A DNA stretch of 34,758 nt, taken from assembly GCA_041725875.1 (NCBI GenBank), contig JBGRQB010000024.1, positions 1 to 34,758 of the forward strand, read 5' to 3'. The translations under genes and the position numbers were made by a program. Below, one piece after another: positions 8,851 to 18,232 of the stretch. The notes under the pieces were generated by a model that ran no database searches, was not told the origin of the DNA, and saw nothing but the letters and a program-made list of their open reading frames with translations. The stretch comes from JBGRQB01 sp041725875. GTDB lineage: Bacteria > Bacteroidota > Ignavibacteria > Ignavibacteriales > Melioribacteraceae. Positions within the stretch are counted from its first letter, which is position 1; each line of letters starts with the position of its first letter.

Positions 8851-9830
8851 TTATCTTCCCTCAAATAATTCTTTATAATTGATTTTATACAAAATAATTT
8901 CACTATCTTTCTTCTCAATATTCTTATAACCTAAAATCCCAATTTCACCATTTTCTACGTATTGAGGGAATTTTTCTGAATCAACTGTTACTATATGTCT
9001 TATCTCTTTTTTTCCTTATCAATAAACACAAGTTTGAAAATATCTTCTTTCAAATTAGTACTATATTCACCTATATAACAAATTAAGTATTGCTCATCGC
9101 AAAACAGATCAATCAATCTGCTTCCACTATTAAACCATACATCAGAATTGTCAGTTGAATAATCTTGATATTTTATGAAAGGCATTTCTATATGTTTTTT
9201 GAAAACTTCATCTGGTAAAACAAAACTGCCTAAATCAGTAAATTTATAATTATCTATTTCAAATTGAATTATTTCACCGGAACAGATATCAAATTGATAA
9301 TAAATATTATCATTTTTTTTATTTCTTGTGCATTCATTTGAGGATGGAAGTTTACATCATCTCTTTTATAGCGTGCTAAACTTGCTTGAAATAAAGACTG
9401 CTGCCAATGAAGTTTATTGTTTTTAACATCAATCAAAAACAAATTCGGGTACGAAATCCCATTCCTGAAATTTTCCCATCCTCTATAATTTATTCCGGTA
9501 ACTAAAATCAAAGAATCAACAGCGACTGCACTGTTAATGCTGTACGGGAATTCAGTGTTTTCATTAGTTCTTCCATAGATATAATTTCCTCGAAAATCAT
9601 ACTCCAAGAACTTCCGCCAAGCTGAATCATATATTACAAAAGAAGAATCTAAAACAGTAAATCCGTCAATTTGACTACAATATTTATATCCCTTTCCCTT
9701 AAATGAAAATCCGTTCACACTGTTATTTTTGAGATTTTGAATACTTATTGTAGCCCCTCTTTTATTTATATAAAACCTGTAATCAGAGTTTTTTTTCATC
9801 TAATACTAAGTTATCTGATTTAGAAAACAT
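8851..9830 (-). pseudogene. beta-propeller (6-bladed, BF3164-like) protein broken by three homopolymer frameshifts
   Basis: The translated pieces join into one protein with the repeated YDxxGNYIYG / FVIYDS / VVKNNKL-like blades of 6-bladed propeller lipoproteins. Frame 1 (ATG at 9830, open further upstream) reads NLVLDEK and slips at A8 (9789-9796). Frame 2 runs from MKKNSDYRFYINKRG to NAQEIKK and slips at A8 (9313-9320). Frame 3 reads from NKKNDNIYYQFDICSGEII to IDKEKK and slips at A7 (9007-9013). Frame 4 ends ILYKINYKELFEGR, TAA at 8851-8853. Each slip is repaired by adding or removing one A. No start codon or lipobox could be fixed. The family assignment is tentative; that this is one broken gene is better supported. 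Confidence 0.65.
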
Positions 9831-10172
9831 ATTTTCAGTTAGATTAGTTTCCTTAACCAAGCTAAAAGATATTTTCTGACTGGTAAATTCTTTAATGCTG
9901 CTTTCAATTGAAGAATTGCTTTTTACTTTTCTCTTTTTTATTAACCCATTTTTTACTACCCCTAAAAAGCATACACCGAAATAACGATATAGAATTTTAT
10001 AATTTAGAAAAATTGTTTTTGAAAATAAATACTCTAAAAATGGACTTGTTTTGCCTTTAAAAAAAACATTAAAAACAATTATTCTTATTCTCTGGACAAT
10101 AAGTCCTCACCTTTAATCGAATTTTATTTCCGCTCATAGTTAATTCCCTTTCATAATCTTTTACTTTCCTTT
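9831..10172. other. gap before the lipoprotein gene; open leftward frame without a start
   Basis: The minus-strand frame that feeds the broken propeller gene stays open up to about 10110, reading through basic, hydrophobic codons, but contains no ATG until 9830 and shows no ribosome site. It may be the decayed N-terminus of that gene or chance. I see no RNA gene. The right-hand 100 bases belong to the promoter region of the PD40 lipoprotein gene. Confidence 0.35.
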
Positions 10173-10180
10173 TATATTTG
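10173..10180 (+). promoter_or_regulatory. TAnnTTTG-type promoter element
   Basis: TATATTTG matches the -7 box TAnnTTTG used by Bacteroidota-type sigma factors. It sits 24 bases before the ATG of the PD40 lipoprotein gene, with AGGAGG (10194-10199) in between. No matching -33 TTG is seen at the usual distance, so the assignment is partial. Confidence 0.45.
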
Positions 10181-10203
10181 TCTGTATAATAAAAGGAGGA
10201 AGA

Positions 10204-11187
10204 ATGAAATTTTTATCCTGTTTAATATTTTTAACTTTAGCTCTTTCCGGATGCGCACAACCGGTTCAGGAAGATGTTTTAAAAGGAGCTTATCTCGGAC
10301 AAAAACTTCCCGGAACAGAACCGGTTCTTTTTGCTCCCGGAATTGTTTCAACAGGAATGAACGAACGTGATCTGACTGTCTCACCAGCAATGGATGAAAT
10401 CTATTTTTCAGTCAGATACAAAACCAGATTTGCAATTGCAGTCTCGAAAATTAAAAATGGTGTTTGGACAAAACCGGAAGTCGCCCCGTTTTCAGGTGAG
10501 CATAATGATATAGAACCTTACATTCAGCCTGACGGAAAAAAAATGTACTTTGTATCTAAGCGTCCCGTAACACCGGGTGAAAAAAATAAATTTGAATACA
10601 ACATGTGGGTAATGGATAAAACCGACTCTGACTGGGGAAAACCAAAACCTGTTGAAGAACCGATTAATGGTTTCGGCAGTGTGTTTTATCCTTCAATCAC
10701 AAAAACCGGTACGCTCTATTTTACACGACGATTTGAAGACAACTCAGAATATATTTTCAGAAGCAGACTTGTAAACGGAAAATATACCGAACCGGAAAAA
10801 CTTCCCGATAATGTAAACACAACAAAATCACAGTTTAACACTTTCATTTCTCCAGATGAAGATTTTCTGATCATCCCTGTTTGGGGAAGAAAAGATACAA
10901 AAGGAAGTTCCGATTATTTTGTTTCATTCAGAGATAAAAATGACAACTGGAGCGATTTGATTAATCTGGGAGATAAAATTAATACAAAGTTTGATGAATA
11001 TACTCCGTCACTTTCACCCGACGGCAAATATTTTTTCTTTCAAAGAAAAGTTATTAGTGAAGATAGTTCCAAGGCTGTTAAGTATTCAGATATTGTTAAA
11101 ACTTATAATAGTCCTGAAAACAGCAACTCCGATATTTACTGGGTTGATGCAAAAGTAATCAGGGATCTGAATCCTATCAAAAAGTAG
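10204..11187 (+). CDS. TolB/PD40-like beta-propeller lipoprotein
   Basis: A 327-residue lipoprotein with signal peptide and lipobox LSGC (Cys17). The mature part contains repeated WD40-like (PD40) blades, seen as LTVSPAMDEIYFS (near 57), IEPYIQPDGKKMYFVSKRP (near 103), YPSITKTGTLYFTRR (near 160), FISPDEDFLIIPVWG (near 220) and TPSLSPDGKYFFFQR (near 267). This fits the family of surface lipoproteins often seen in Bacteroidota, predicted to bind glycans, peptides or other cell-surface partners; no enzymatic residues are evident. An AGGAGG ribosome site stands five bases from the ATG. The gene is monocistronic, ending in a terminator shared with the convergent uvrA gene. Confidence 0.82.
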   Translation: MKFLSCLIFLTLALSGCAQPVQEDVLKGAYLGQKLPGTEPVLFAPGIVSTGMNERDLTVSPAMDEIYFSVRYKTRFAIAVSKIKNGVWTKPEVAPFSGEHNDIEPYIQPDGKKMYFVSKRPVTPGEKNKFEYNMWVMDKTDSDWGKPKPVEEPINGFGSVFYPSITKTGTLYFTRRFEDNSEYIFRSRLVNGKYTEPEKLPDNVNTTKSQFNTFISPDEDFLIIPVWGRKDTKGSSDYFVSFRDKNDNWSDLINLGDKINTKFDEYTPSLSPDGKYFFFQRKVISEDSSKAVKYSDIVKTYNSPENSNSDIYWVDAKVIRDLNPIKK

Positions 11188-11192
11188 AAATT

Positions 11193-11221
11193 AAAAGGAA
11201 TCTTTTCAGATTCCTTTTTTT
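11193..11221. terminator. bidirectional terminator; uvrA stop codon lies in its loop
   Basis: AAAAGGAATC and GATTCCTTTT form a perfect 10-bp stem around TTTTCA, with T-runs when read on either strand. It serves both the rightward lipoprotein gene (stop six bases before) and the leftward uvrA gene. The uvrA TGA stop (11206-11208) is in the loop and arm, so its last codons are part of the hairpin. Confidence 0.85.
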
Positions 11222-14200
11222 ATATACAATTTAAGTTCTTTACCTGTATAAGAATTTTCACAACTTATCAACTCTTCCGGTGTTCCTTCAAAAATAATTT
11301 CACCACCTTCTTTGCCTGCTTCCGGACCAACATCAATTACCCGATCACAATTTTTTATTATATCCAGATTATGTTCAACAACAATTACCGAATGACCTTC
11401 ATCCACAAGTTTATTAAACAGAATCAGAAGTTTTTTTACATCAAGTTTATGCAATCCGGTTGTCGGTTCATCAAACAGGTATAAGTTTTTAGAACCGGAG
11501 TTGTTTATAATTTCATTTGCAAGTTTTAAACGCTGAATTTCACCACCCGACATTGTGTTTGTGGGCTGACCAAGTTTTATGTAATTTAACCCGACTTCAT
11601 TTAATATTTTTAATCCGCTGAAAATTTTCTTTTCACTTTCAAAAACTTTTTCAGCTTCACCAACATTCAATTCAAGAATTTCAAAAATATTATAACCATT
11701 GTAGTTAAATTTTAATACTTCCTCTTTATAACGTTTTCCTTTGCAAACATCACAGAGAGTCCAGACATCCGCAAGAAAATCCATTCCTGTTTTTACACTC
11801 CCCATTCCTGAACATTCTTCACATCGTCCTTCTTTAGAATTAAAACTGAAATGATTCTTCTTCATTCCCGCTTCTTTGCTTTCCGGCAGTCCGGCAAAAA
11901 GATCTCTAATCTTATCAAACATCCCTGTGTAAGTTAAAATATTACTCAGCGGAGTTGTTCCTATCGGATTTTGATTTATCTCAACCAGATTCTCTATCTT
12001 TTCAAAACCGGTTATTTCAGAACAGTTTATTGCTCTGCCTGACTTTATTGATTTTGCGATCACCTCATAAACTAAACTGGTTTTTCCTGAACCGGAAACT
12101 CCTGTTACAGTCACAAAATTTCCCAGAGGAATTTTAACATTCACATTCTTCAAATTATTAGCAGAAGCATTTTTTATTTCAAGATAATCATCAGCGCTTC
12201 TCTCTTTTCTGAAATTTAATTCTTCATTAAAAGCTTTAGCCGTTACAGAATTTTCGTTTGAGAAAACTTCTTCACTTTTTCCCTGTGCAATAATTTCACC
12301 GCCAAAATTTCCTGCGCCCGGACCAACATCAATAATGTAATCAGCAGATTTAATTACCTCTTCGTCGTGCTCAACTATTACAACTGTGTTTTTATTTTTC
12401 TGAATCTCTTTAATATGCTCTATAAGTTTTTTTGTGTCGCGAGGGTGCAGACCAATTGAAGGTTCATCCAGCACATAAGTTACACCGCTCAATTCTGCAT
12501 TAAGCTGATTTGCAAGTTTTAATCTTTGCAACTCCCCGCCTGATAAAGTTGATGTTCGTCTCTCTGCTGAAAGATAACCCAGCCCGAGTTTATTAATTGT
12601 AGCCAGTTGATGTAAAACTTCTGATACAAGTTTTTTTGTTATCTCAACAGAGCGGGAATCTGTAGCCTGATTAAAATTTTGGAAAAACTCTATTGATTCA
12701 CAAATAGTTAACTGTGATAATTCAAAAATATTTTTCTCCCCAATAACCACATTCAGAATTTGTTCTTTAAATCTTTTTCCTTTGCAAACCGGACAAGCAA
12801 TCTCTTCCATTAAAAGTTCAAGTGCTTCACCTCTTTTACTTCCCTGTTTTCGTTCATACTCATCATTAACAAGATTTACAAAACCGATCCATTTTGTTTT
12901 TAGTTTATGAACTCCGGTTCGTTCTTTTCTTTTAAATTCCCATTCAACTTCATACTCTTTTTCACCTGTACCATACATTGCAATATCAATTTCTTCTTTG
13001 TTTAATTCATTAAAAGAATTTGAGAAATCGACTCCTCTATATTTTCCTGCTTCTTTTAGTGTGGCTGTGTATTGTCCGAACTCGTCACCGTAAAACTTCC
13101 CTGTTTTTGTCCCGTCAAGCGCACCTTTTAAAAGTGAACGCCCCGGGTATGTTACCAGTTTTTCAGGTGATGCTGAAATCTTTATTCCTAATCCTTTACA
13201 CTCTTCACAGGCAGCACTATGATTATTAAATGAAAACATCGATGCCGGAAGTTTTGCTTTTTCAGAAGTTTTTTTATCAATCCCAATGCGCGAAAAAAGT
13301 AATCTGTAGTTATCAAATAAATCTGTTGAAGTCCCGACTGTAGAGCGCGGGTTACTTCTTGATGTTTTCTGATTAACAGCAATTGCCGGAGTAATTCCGT
13401 AACACTCCTCTATTCCGGCTTCCTTTATCTTCCCGATCATTCTTCTTGCATTTGGAGAAAAACTTTCGGTAAATCTGTTTCGTGCTTCTGCATATAATGT
13501 ATCAAATGCAATGGAAGACTTACCACTTCCCGAAACACCTGTAATTACCGTTGTTTTATTTACAGGTATTTCAACATCAATGTTTTTAAGATTATTTGCT
13601 TTTGCATTTTTTATCAAAATATTTTCAGGAACAATCTCTTTGTCAGTATCAGCATTTGTTCTCTGCGAAAACATTTTTCTTAATGCTTCACCTGTATAAG
13701 ATTTTTCTGTCTGCGCAATCTCTTCCGGTGTGCCACTTGCAACAACTTCGCCACCTTTGTTTCCGCCGTCGGGACCAAGATCAACTATCCAATCGGCAGT
13801 CTTTATAAAGTCGATATTATGCTCAATTACAATTATTGTATTTCCTTTTTTAATCAGATCGGCAAATGCCTTAAGTAAAATTTTTATGTCGGCAGAATGT
13901 AATCCGTTTGTTGGTTCATCAAGGATGTAAAGAGTTTTCCCTTTTGATTGCTTTTGCAATTCAGAAGCAAGTTTCACTCTTTGTGCTTCTCCTCCTGAAA
14001 GAGTTGTAGAGGGCTGACCCAGTTTCAGGTAGCCAATTCCAAGATCATTCATTGTGTGAAGAATTTTCAAAATTTTCTCTTCTTCATTAAAAAACCGAAT
14101 TGCTTCTTCAATTGATAATTCTAAAACTTCATAAATATTTTTCTCTTTATATTTTATTTCCAGAGTTTCTTCATTAAATCTTTTTCCGTTACATTCCTCA

Positions 14201-16473
14201 CAAATTACTTCACTGTTTGCAAGAAAGTGCATTCCTATCTCTTCTACTCCGGCTCCCTGACAAGTTTCACATCGCCCGCCTTTATTGTTAAAAGAGAATC
14301 TCCCCTTTTTATATTTTCTCTCTTTTGATTCAGGAAGTGATGCAAATAAATCTCTGATTAAATCAAACAGCTTTGTGTAAGTCGCAGGATTACTTCTTGG
14401 CGTTCTCCCGATTGGAGATTGATCAATCTCAATCAGCTTACTGAAATTTTCCAGACCTTCAATCGAACTGTGTTCACCCGGAATCTCTTTTGTGCTGCCG
14501 AGTTGTTGTCGTAAAGCTTTACCAAGAATAGAATGAACCAAAGTTGATTTGCCTGCTCCGGAAACACCTGTAACCAGGTTTAACATTCCAACCTTAAACT
14601 CAACATCAATCTTTTTAAGATTAAACTGAGAAGCTCCTTTTATCAAAATCGATTTCTTTGATTTTTGTACTTCCCAGCATTTATCAATTTTCTCTTTTCC
14701 TGTTAAAAACTTTCCTGTAATACTCTCTTCATTAATTTCGGCGGCTTTACCGTTAAAAATTAACTCGCCACCATTTATTCCTGCGTACGGACCAATATCA
14801 ATCACATAATCTGCTGCTCTGATTGTCTCTTCATCGTGCTCAACAACCACAACCGTGTTTCCGTTGTCTCTTATCTTCTTCATCAGGTTTATCAGACGAT
14901 GATTATCTTTGCTGTGCAGCCCGACAGATGGTTCATCAAAAATGTAAAGAACTCCCTGCAGACCCGTACCAACCTGAGTTGCCAGACGAATTCTCTGTGC
15001 TTCTCCTCCGGAAAGACTTACCGCTTCTCTATCGGTGGTCAGATAATCGAGTCCGAGCTCAATTAAACTCTCAATTCTGTTCTGAAGTTTTTTTACAATT
15101 GGTTTTGTAACTTCTGTCAACTCTATGCATGAAAGAAACTCTTTCAAATCAGCAATTGGCATTGCAGCAATTTCAGAAATATTTTTATCATTTATAAAAA
15201 CTGAACGGGCTTCCTTTCTTAATCGTGTTCCGTTGCAGTGAGGACAAGTTACAGAACTCACAAAACGTAAAATATTATCATTACGATCTCGCTTTAATAT
15301 TTCCTCCATTATAGGAAGCATTCCTTTGTAATAACCAAGCTCTCTCGGTTTTGCTGTTATACCTGACCATTTTAATCTGGACTCCAGCGAATGTTTTCCA
15401 AAAGGGATTTGAACCTTTTCACTTCCATACCAGATAACATTTTGCTGTTCCTCTGAAAGCTGGTTCCAGGGAGTCTCAACATCAAAACCGTGAGCATTGC
15501 AAACCTCGTTAAGCGCATCAACTGTCACCTGCGAATAAACAATATATCCGGTAGGTGTTGTGGGAACCAACGCCCCTTCGCGTAAAGTTTTTGTTTTATC
15601 GGCAAGTAAAAGTTCAGGGTCAATTCTCTCCTTTAATCCGAGTCCGTTACACTCGGAACAAGCACCATATTTTGAATTAAAACTGAATAAACGGGAACCG
15701 ATTTCAGGAATTTCAGAATTACAATTAGTACAATGATGTTTTAGCGATACTCTTTCAAACTCACCGCCAGATTCAATTTTTACAACTCCCTTTCCCAAGT
15801 CAAAAGCCTCTTTAACCAGTTTGTTAAACTCTTCCGATGCTTCAACTTTTACTCTTTGAGTCAAAGCCCAGATTGAATGCCGCATCGACTTATCCAAATC
15901 GGGCATTGTGGAAAGATCAGTTAATTGATCATCTATTAAAACTTTTTCTATCCCTTTTGATTTTAGCTCTGCGAGTTTTGATTTGTAAGTCCCGGTATGT
16001 CCGTCAACAATCTGCGCAAACAAATTAACTTCTCTATTCTGATATCTGTTTTGAACCGATTTTATTACATTCTCAACTCTCTTTTCAGTTACCTCTTCTC
16101 CGCAGTTGGAGCAAATTACTTTTCCTGACTTTGCAAAAAGAATTCGTAAAAAGTCGTAAATCTGACTCATCGTCCCGACTGTAGATCTCGGATTATAAGT
16201 AACTGTTTTCTGATCTATTGCCAGTGCAGGTTTTAATCCGGAAATCTTTTCAACATCCGGTCTGTTAAGCTTGCCAATATATTGCCGGGAATAGTTGGAA
16301 AAAGATTCAAGATATCGTCTCTGACTCTCTTTATACAAAACATCATAGGCAAGTGATGATTTACCTGAGCCTGACACTCCGGTTATAACTGTAAGTGAAT
16401 TATGAGGTATTTCAACATCAATCGATTTAAGATTGTGTTCTGCTGCTTTTAGAATTTTAATTTTATCAGACAT
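11206..16473 (-). CDS. uvrA: tandem (dimeric-form) UvrA excinuclease ATPase
   Basis: About 1755 residues, roughly two UvrA proteins in one chain. UvrA recognises DNA lesions and loads UvrB in nucleotide excision repair. There are four complete nucleotide-binding domains: Walker A at about 32-39, 636-643, 979-986 and 1458-1465 (GVSGSGKS, GVSGAGKS, GVSGSGKS, GVSGSGKT), and four signatures (SLSGGEAQR, TLSGGEAQR, TLSGGELQR, TMSGGEIQR), each with a DEP Walker B. Zinc-type CxxC pairs are spread through both halves. The first half (to about 935) has a UvrB-binding-like insert (FAQIVDGHTGTYKSKLAEL). The second lacks it, like UvrA2. Residue 1 is taken as the ATG at 16473 (MSDKIKILKAAEHNL) because that is where family similarity begins; an earlier ATG at 16512 is possible. 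Neither has a strong ribosome site. Confidence 0.93.
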   Translation of the reverse strand: MSDKIKILKAAEHNLKSIDVEIPHNSLTVITGVSGSGKSSLAYDVLYKESQRRYLESFSNYSRQYIGKLNRPDVEKISGLKPALAIDQKTVTYNPRSTVGTMSQIYDFLRILFAKSGKVICSNCGEEVTEKRVENVIKSVQNRYQNREVNLFAQIVDGHTGTYKSKLAELKSKGIEKVLIDDQLTDLSTMPDLDKSMRHSIWALTQRVKVEASEEFNKLVKEAFDLGKGVVKIESGGEFERVSLKHHCTNCNSEIPEIGSRLFSFNSKYGACSECNGLGLKERIDPELLLADKTKTLREGALVPTTPTGYIVYSQVTVDALNEVCNAHGFDVETPWNQLSEEQQNVIWYGSEKVQIPFGKHSLESRLKWSGITAKPRELGYYKGMLPIMEEILKRDRNDNILRFVSSVTCPHCNGTRLRKEARSVFINDKNISEIAAMPIADLKEFLSCIELTEVTKPIVKKLQNRIESLIELGLDYLTTDREAVSLSGGEAQRIRLATQVGTGLQGVLYIFDEPSVGLHSKDNHRLINLMKKIRDNGNTVVVVEHDEETIRAADYVIDIGPYAGINGGELIFNGKAAEINEESITGKFLTGKEKIDKCWEVQKSKKSILIKGASQFNLKKIDVEFKVGMLNLVTGVSGAGKSTLVHSILGKALRQQLGSTKEIPGEHSSIEGLENFSKLIEIDQSPIGRTPRSNPATYTKLFDLIRDLFASLPESKERKYKKGRFSFNNKGGRCETCQGAGVEEIGMHFLANSEVICEECNGKRFNEETLEIKYKEKNIYEVLELSIEEAIRFFNEEEKILKILHTMNDLGIGYLKLGQPSTTLSGGEAQRVKLASELQKQSKGKTLYILDEPTNGLHSADIKILLKAFADLIKKGNTIIVIEHNIDFIKTADWIVDLGPDGGNKGGEVVASGTPEEIAQTEKSYTGEALRKMFSQRTNADTDKEIVPENILIKNAKANNLKNIDVEIPVNKTTVITGVSGSGKSSIAFDTLYAEARNRFTESFSPNARRMIGKIKEAGIEECYGITPAIAVNQKTSRSNPRSTVGTSTDLFDNYRLLFSRIGIDKKTSEKAKLPASMFSFNNHSAACEECKGLGIKISASPEKLVTYPGRSLLKGALDGTKTGKFYGDEFGQYTATLKEAGKYRGVDFSNSFNELNKEEIDIAMYGTGEKEYEVEWEFKRKERTGVHKLKTKWIGFVNLVNDEYERKQGSKRGEALELLMEEIACPVCKGKRFKEQILNVVIGEKNIFELSQLTICESIEFFQNFNQATDSRSVEITKKLVSEVLHQLATINKLGLGYLSAERRTSTLSGGELQRLKLANQLNAELSGVTYVLDEPSIGLHPRDTKKLIEHIKEIQKNKNTVVIVEHDEEVIKSADYIIDVGPGAGNFGGEIIAQGKSEEVFSNENSVTAKAFNEELNFRKERSADDYLEIKNASANNLKNVNVKIPLGNFVTVTGVSGSGKTSLVYEVIAKSIKSGRAINCSEITGFEKIENLVEINQNPIGTTPLSNILTYTGMFDKIRDLFAGLPESKEAGMKKNHFSFNSKEGRCEECSGMGSVKTGMDFLADVWTLCDVCKGKRYKEEVLKFNYNGYNIFEILELNVGEAEKVFESEKKIFSGLKILNEVGLNYIKLGQPTNTMSGGEIQRLKLANEIINNSGSKNLYLFDEPTTGLHKLDVKKLLILFNKLVDEGHSVIVVEHNLDIIKNCDRVIDVGPEAGKEGGEIIFEGTPEELISCENSYTGKELKLYIKKGI

Positions 16474-16678
16474 AGAAAACTGCAATAATTGTAAAATGTT
16501 CCTTTGGAACATATCAAAATTAAAGAATATTTGCAGTATTGATTAAAAAGAAGTTCTGTTTTAATATCAACCCAACTCTCTTACCCTTTGATTTCAGTCT
16601 GCAAATAAAGTTTTAGATAAAAAGGATTGACATTTTTTCAAAAAAGGATTAATTTCACGACTCATTTGAAATATTTAC

Positions 16679-16749
16679 AGCCGGATGGTGTAATGGTAGC
16701 ACTACGCCCTTTGGAGGCGTCTGTATAGGTTCGAATCCTATTCCGGCTG
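16679..16749 (+). tRNA. tRNA-Gln (anticodon TTG)
   Basis: It folds as a full cloverleaf: acceptor AGCCGGA/TCCGGCT (7 bp, perfect), D-arm GTGT/GCAC, anticodon arm ACGCC-CTTTGGA-GGCGT placing TTG at 34-36, and T-arm ATAGG-TTCGAAT-CCTAT. The discriminator base is G, as expected for tRNA-Gln. CCA is not encoded. A terminator hairpin follows immediately. I saw no duplicated 3' end nearby that would mark an integration site. Confidence 0.95.
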
Positions 16750-16750
16750 C

Positions 16751-16787
16751 AAAAACCTTGCAATTTTATTGTGAGGTTTTTTGTTTT
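16751..16787 (+). terminator. terminator of tRNA-Gln, possibly bidirectional
   Basis: AAAAACCTTGCAAT pairs with ATTGTGAGGTTTTT (two G-T wobbles) around a short T-rich loop, followed by TTGTTTTT. It directly follows the tRNA. On the opposite strand the stem ends in GGTTTTTG, so it may also end the leftward DUF3795 gene that stops at 16802. Confidence 0.75.
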
Positions 16788-16801
16788 TAAACAGTAATAT
16801 A

Positions 16802-17242
16802 TCACTCATCTTTGGAATAAGAAAAACAAATTCCTTTTTCTTTTCGTTCATCTTGTAGTTGTTTCCAAGATTCCCACCCTTTCTCTTTCAAGAGAAGATT
16901 ATCTTGCTGTAATGTAGGATAGCCCTCAAAGAGTTCTGTAAAAAATTCACAAGGATAATCTGCACAAAAGGCGCACGTTTCAACATCTTTTTCCTTTGCA
17001 CATAGTTTTACTTTACAGTTTGGATTTCCGCTTCCTGCTTTACACGAAACACATACTCCTTTGTCAGATATATTTCCCAGAAACGACCAGAAACTTTCAC
17101 CATCCGGGAAAAATGATATAATCTCTCCAAACCCTAATTTTTCCATTTCGTCATGCAAAACTTCTGCCGCAGGCTCAACTTTTACTTTAACTGCACAGTT
17201 TTTACAATCAAGACCACAATAACAAGTATATTTTGTTTCCAT
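16802..17242 (-). CDS. DUF3795 cysteine-rich protein
   Basis: A 146-residue protein with the DUF3795 hallmark near its start, YCGLDCKNC, and further cysteine clusters GVCVSCKAGSGNPNCKVKLC (about 63-82) and CAFCADYPCEFF (about 90-101). The eleven or so cysteines suggest bound zinc or an iron-sulfur cluster. The biochemical role of this family is not established. It has no signal peptide or membrane segment, so it is cytoplasmic. It reads leftward toward the tRNA-Gln terminator and is separated by about 117 bases from the Fic gene upstream, so it may share a transcript with it. The ATG has only a weak ribosome site. Confidence 0.85.
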   Translation of the reverse strand: METKYTCYCGLDCKNCAVKVKVEPAAEVLHDEMEKLGFGEIISFFPDGESFWSFLGNISDKGVCVSCKAGSGNPNCKVKLCAKEKDVETCAFCADYPCEFFTELFEGYPTLQQDNLLLKEKGWESWKQLQDERKEKGICFSYSKDE

Positions 17243-17359
17243 AACATTCTATTAATTTGGTGATAATTAGATATAATATTTATTGTAAGAAAAACGTCTG
17301 AAGATAATACTAATTTTACGCCCTTTTGTGCGGGTCTATTTTTGATTCTTTAATAAGGG

Positions 17360-18232
17360 TTATAAATAAAATTCCTTATCTAAATCCTCAACTACCATTC
17401 TTTGGGTTTCTATACAAGATTCTGCCACAAATTCGATAAATCGATTTAAGTTACCATTATCTGCTGCTGTAAGTACCTCAATATACTGCCTTCTTTTTTC
17501 ATTCTTAATTATTGCCGGCGGAAATCCTTTTTTGATAAGAATCAGATTCATTAAAATTCTGGCTCCTCTGCCATTTCCGTCATCAAAAGGATGAATTCTT
17601 ACAAAATTATAATGAGCAACAGCCGCTACTATTAGAGGATTAATTTTTTCAATATTCTCTTTTATCCACTCACAAAGGTTTTCTATTTCCGGCTGAACCT
17701 GTAAAGGCTCAACATACCTGTGAATTGTTCCGTCAGCCTGCAGCACATGATTAGGTAATTTTTTATACTCTCCGGGAGTAGCCTTTTTCTTAATCTTATT
17801 ACCCTGATTATCAACAGCTTCAGTATCTTTAATTCCTGAAAGCAGGAAAGCATTAAATTCCTTTATAAGTCCCTCTGTAATAGATCTGTTATTTTTAATT
17901 ACATCATAAAGAAAATCTATAGCTTCAGCGTGATTTTTTGCATCAACAAAATCTTTAAAAGGTTTTCCTTCTACTGTTAACCCATTCTGAAGAAAAAACA
18001 GAGTTTCTCCCTGAGTAAGAGTACTACCTTCAATTGCATTTGAGTTATAAGTCCAGGAAACTTTTAATTTCTCCTGAATAGTTTCCCACAAATCCCCTTC
18101 CAAAGGTTTCTTTTTTTCAATTTGATCCTTCAAATTATCGGATAGATCTAACAACTTACAAAGTTTTTGATCCTCTTCAAATTTATAATATTTATTAACT
18201 TGGTTTCTCAAATTTTCAATATTCTCAGGCAT
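17360..18232 (-). CDS. Fic family AMP-transferase, class II (self-inhibited)
   Basis: A 290-residue Fic protein. The catalytic motif HPFDDGNGRGAR (214-225) matches HxFxxGNGRxxR completely, with His214 as the expected catalytic residue, so it should transfer AMP from ATP to hydroxyl groups of target proteins. An inhibitory helix motif (S/T)xxxE(G/N) is present as SNAIEG (64-69) before the Fic core, placing it in class II, where the glutamate blocks ATP binding by the same chain. The N-terminal helix region is charged and probably helps in target binding or dimer formation. No antitoxin gene accompanies it, consistent with built-in control. Targets are unknown. Confidence 0.92.
   Translation of the reverse strand: MPENIENLRNQVNKYYKFEEDQKLCKLLDLSDNLKDQIEKKKPLEGDLWETIQEKLKVSWTYNSNAIEGSTLTQGETLFFLQNGLTVEGKPFKDFVDAKNHAEAIDFLYDVIKNNRSITEGLIKEFNAFLLSGIKDTEAVDNQGNKIKKKATPGEYKKLPNHVLQADGTIHRYVEPLQVQPEIENLCEWIKENIEKINPLIVAAVAHYNFVRIHPFDDGNGRGARILMNLILIKKGFPPAIIKNEKRRQYIEVLTAADNGNLNRFIEFVAESCIETQRMVVEDLDKEFYL

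Noticed and set aside
12000..16100. Several 60-95-codon rightward frames across uvrA
   Set aside because: They lie antisense to an intact gene with strong motifs, start without ribosome sites and have Leu/Ser/Phe-rich shadow composition.
16679..16800. tRNA-Gln as an integration site for an element carrying the Fic/AAA genes
   Set aside because: No duplicated tRNA 3' end and no integrase gene were seen downstream in the window.
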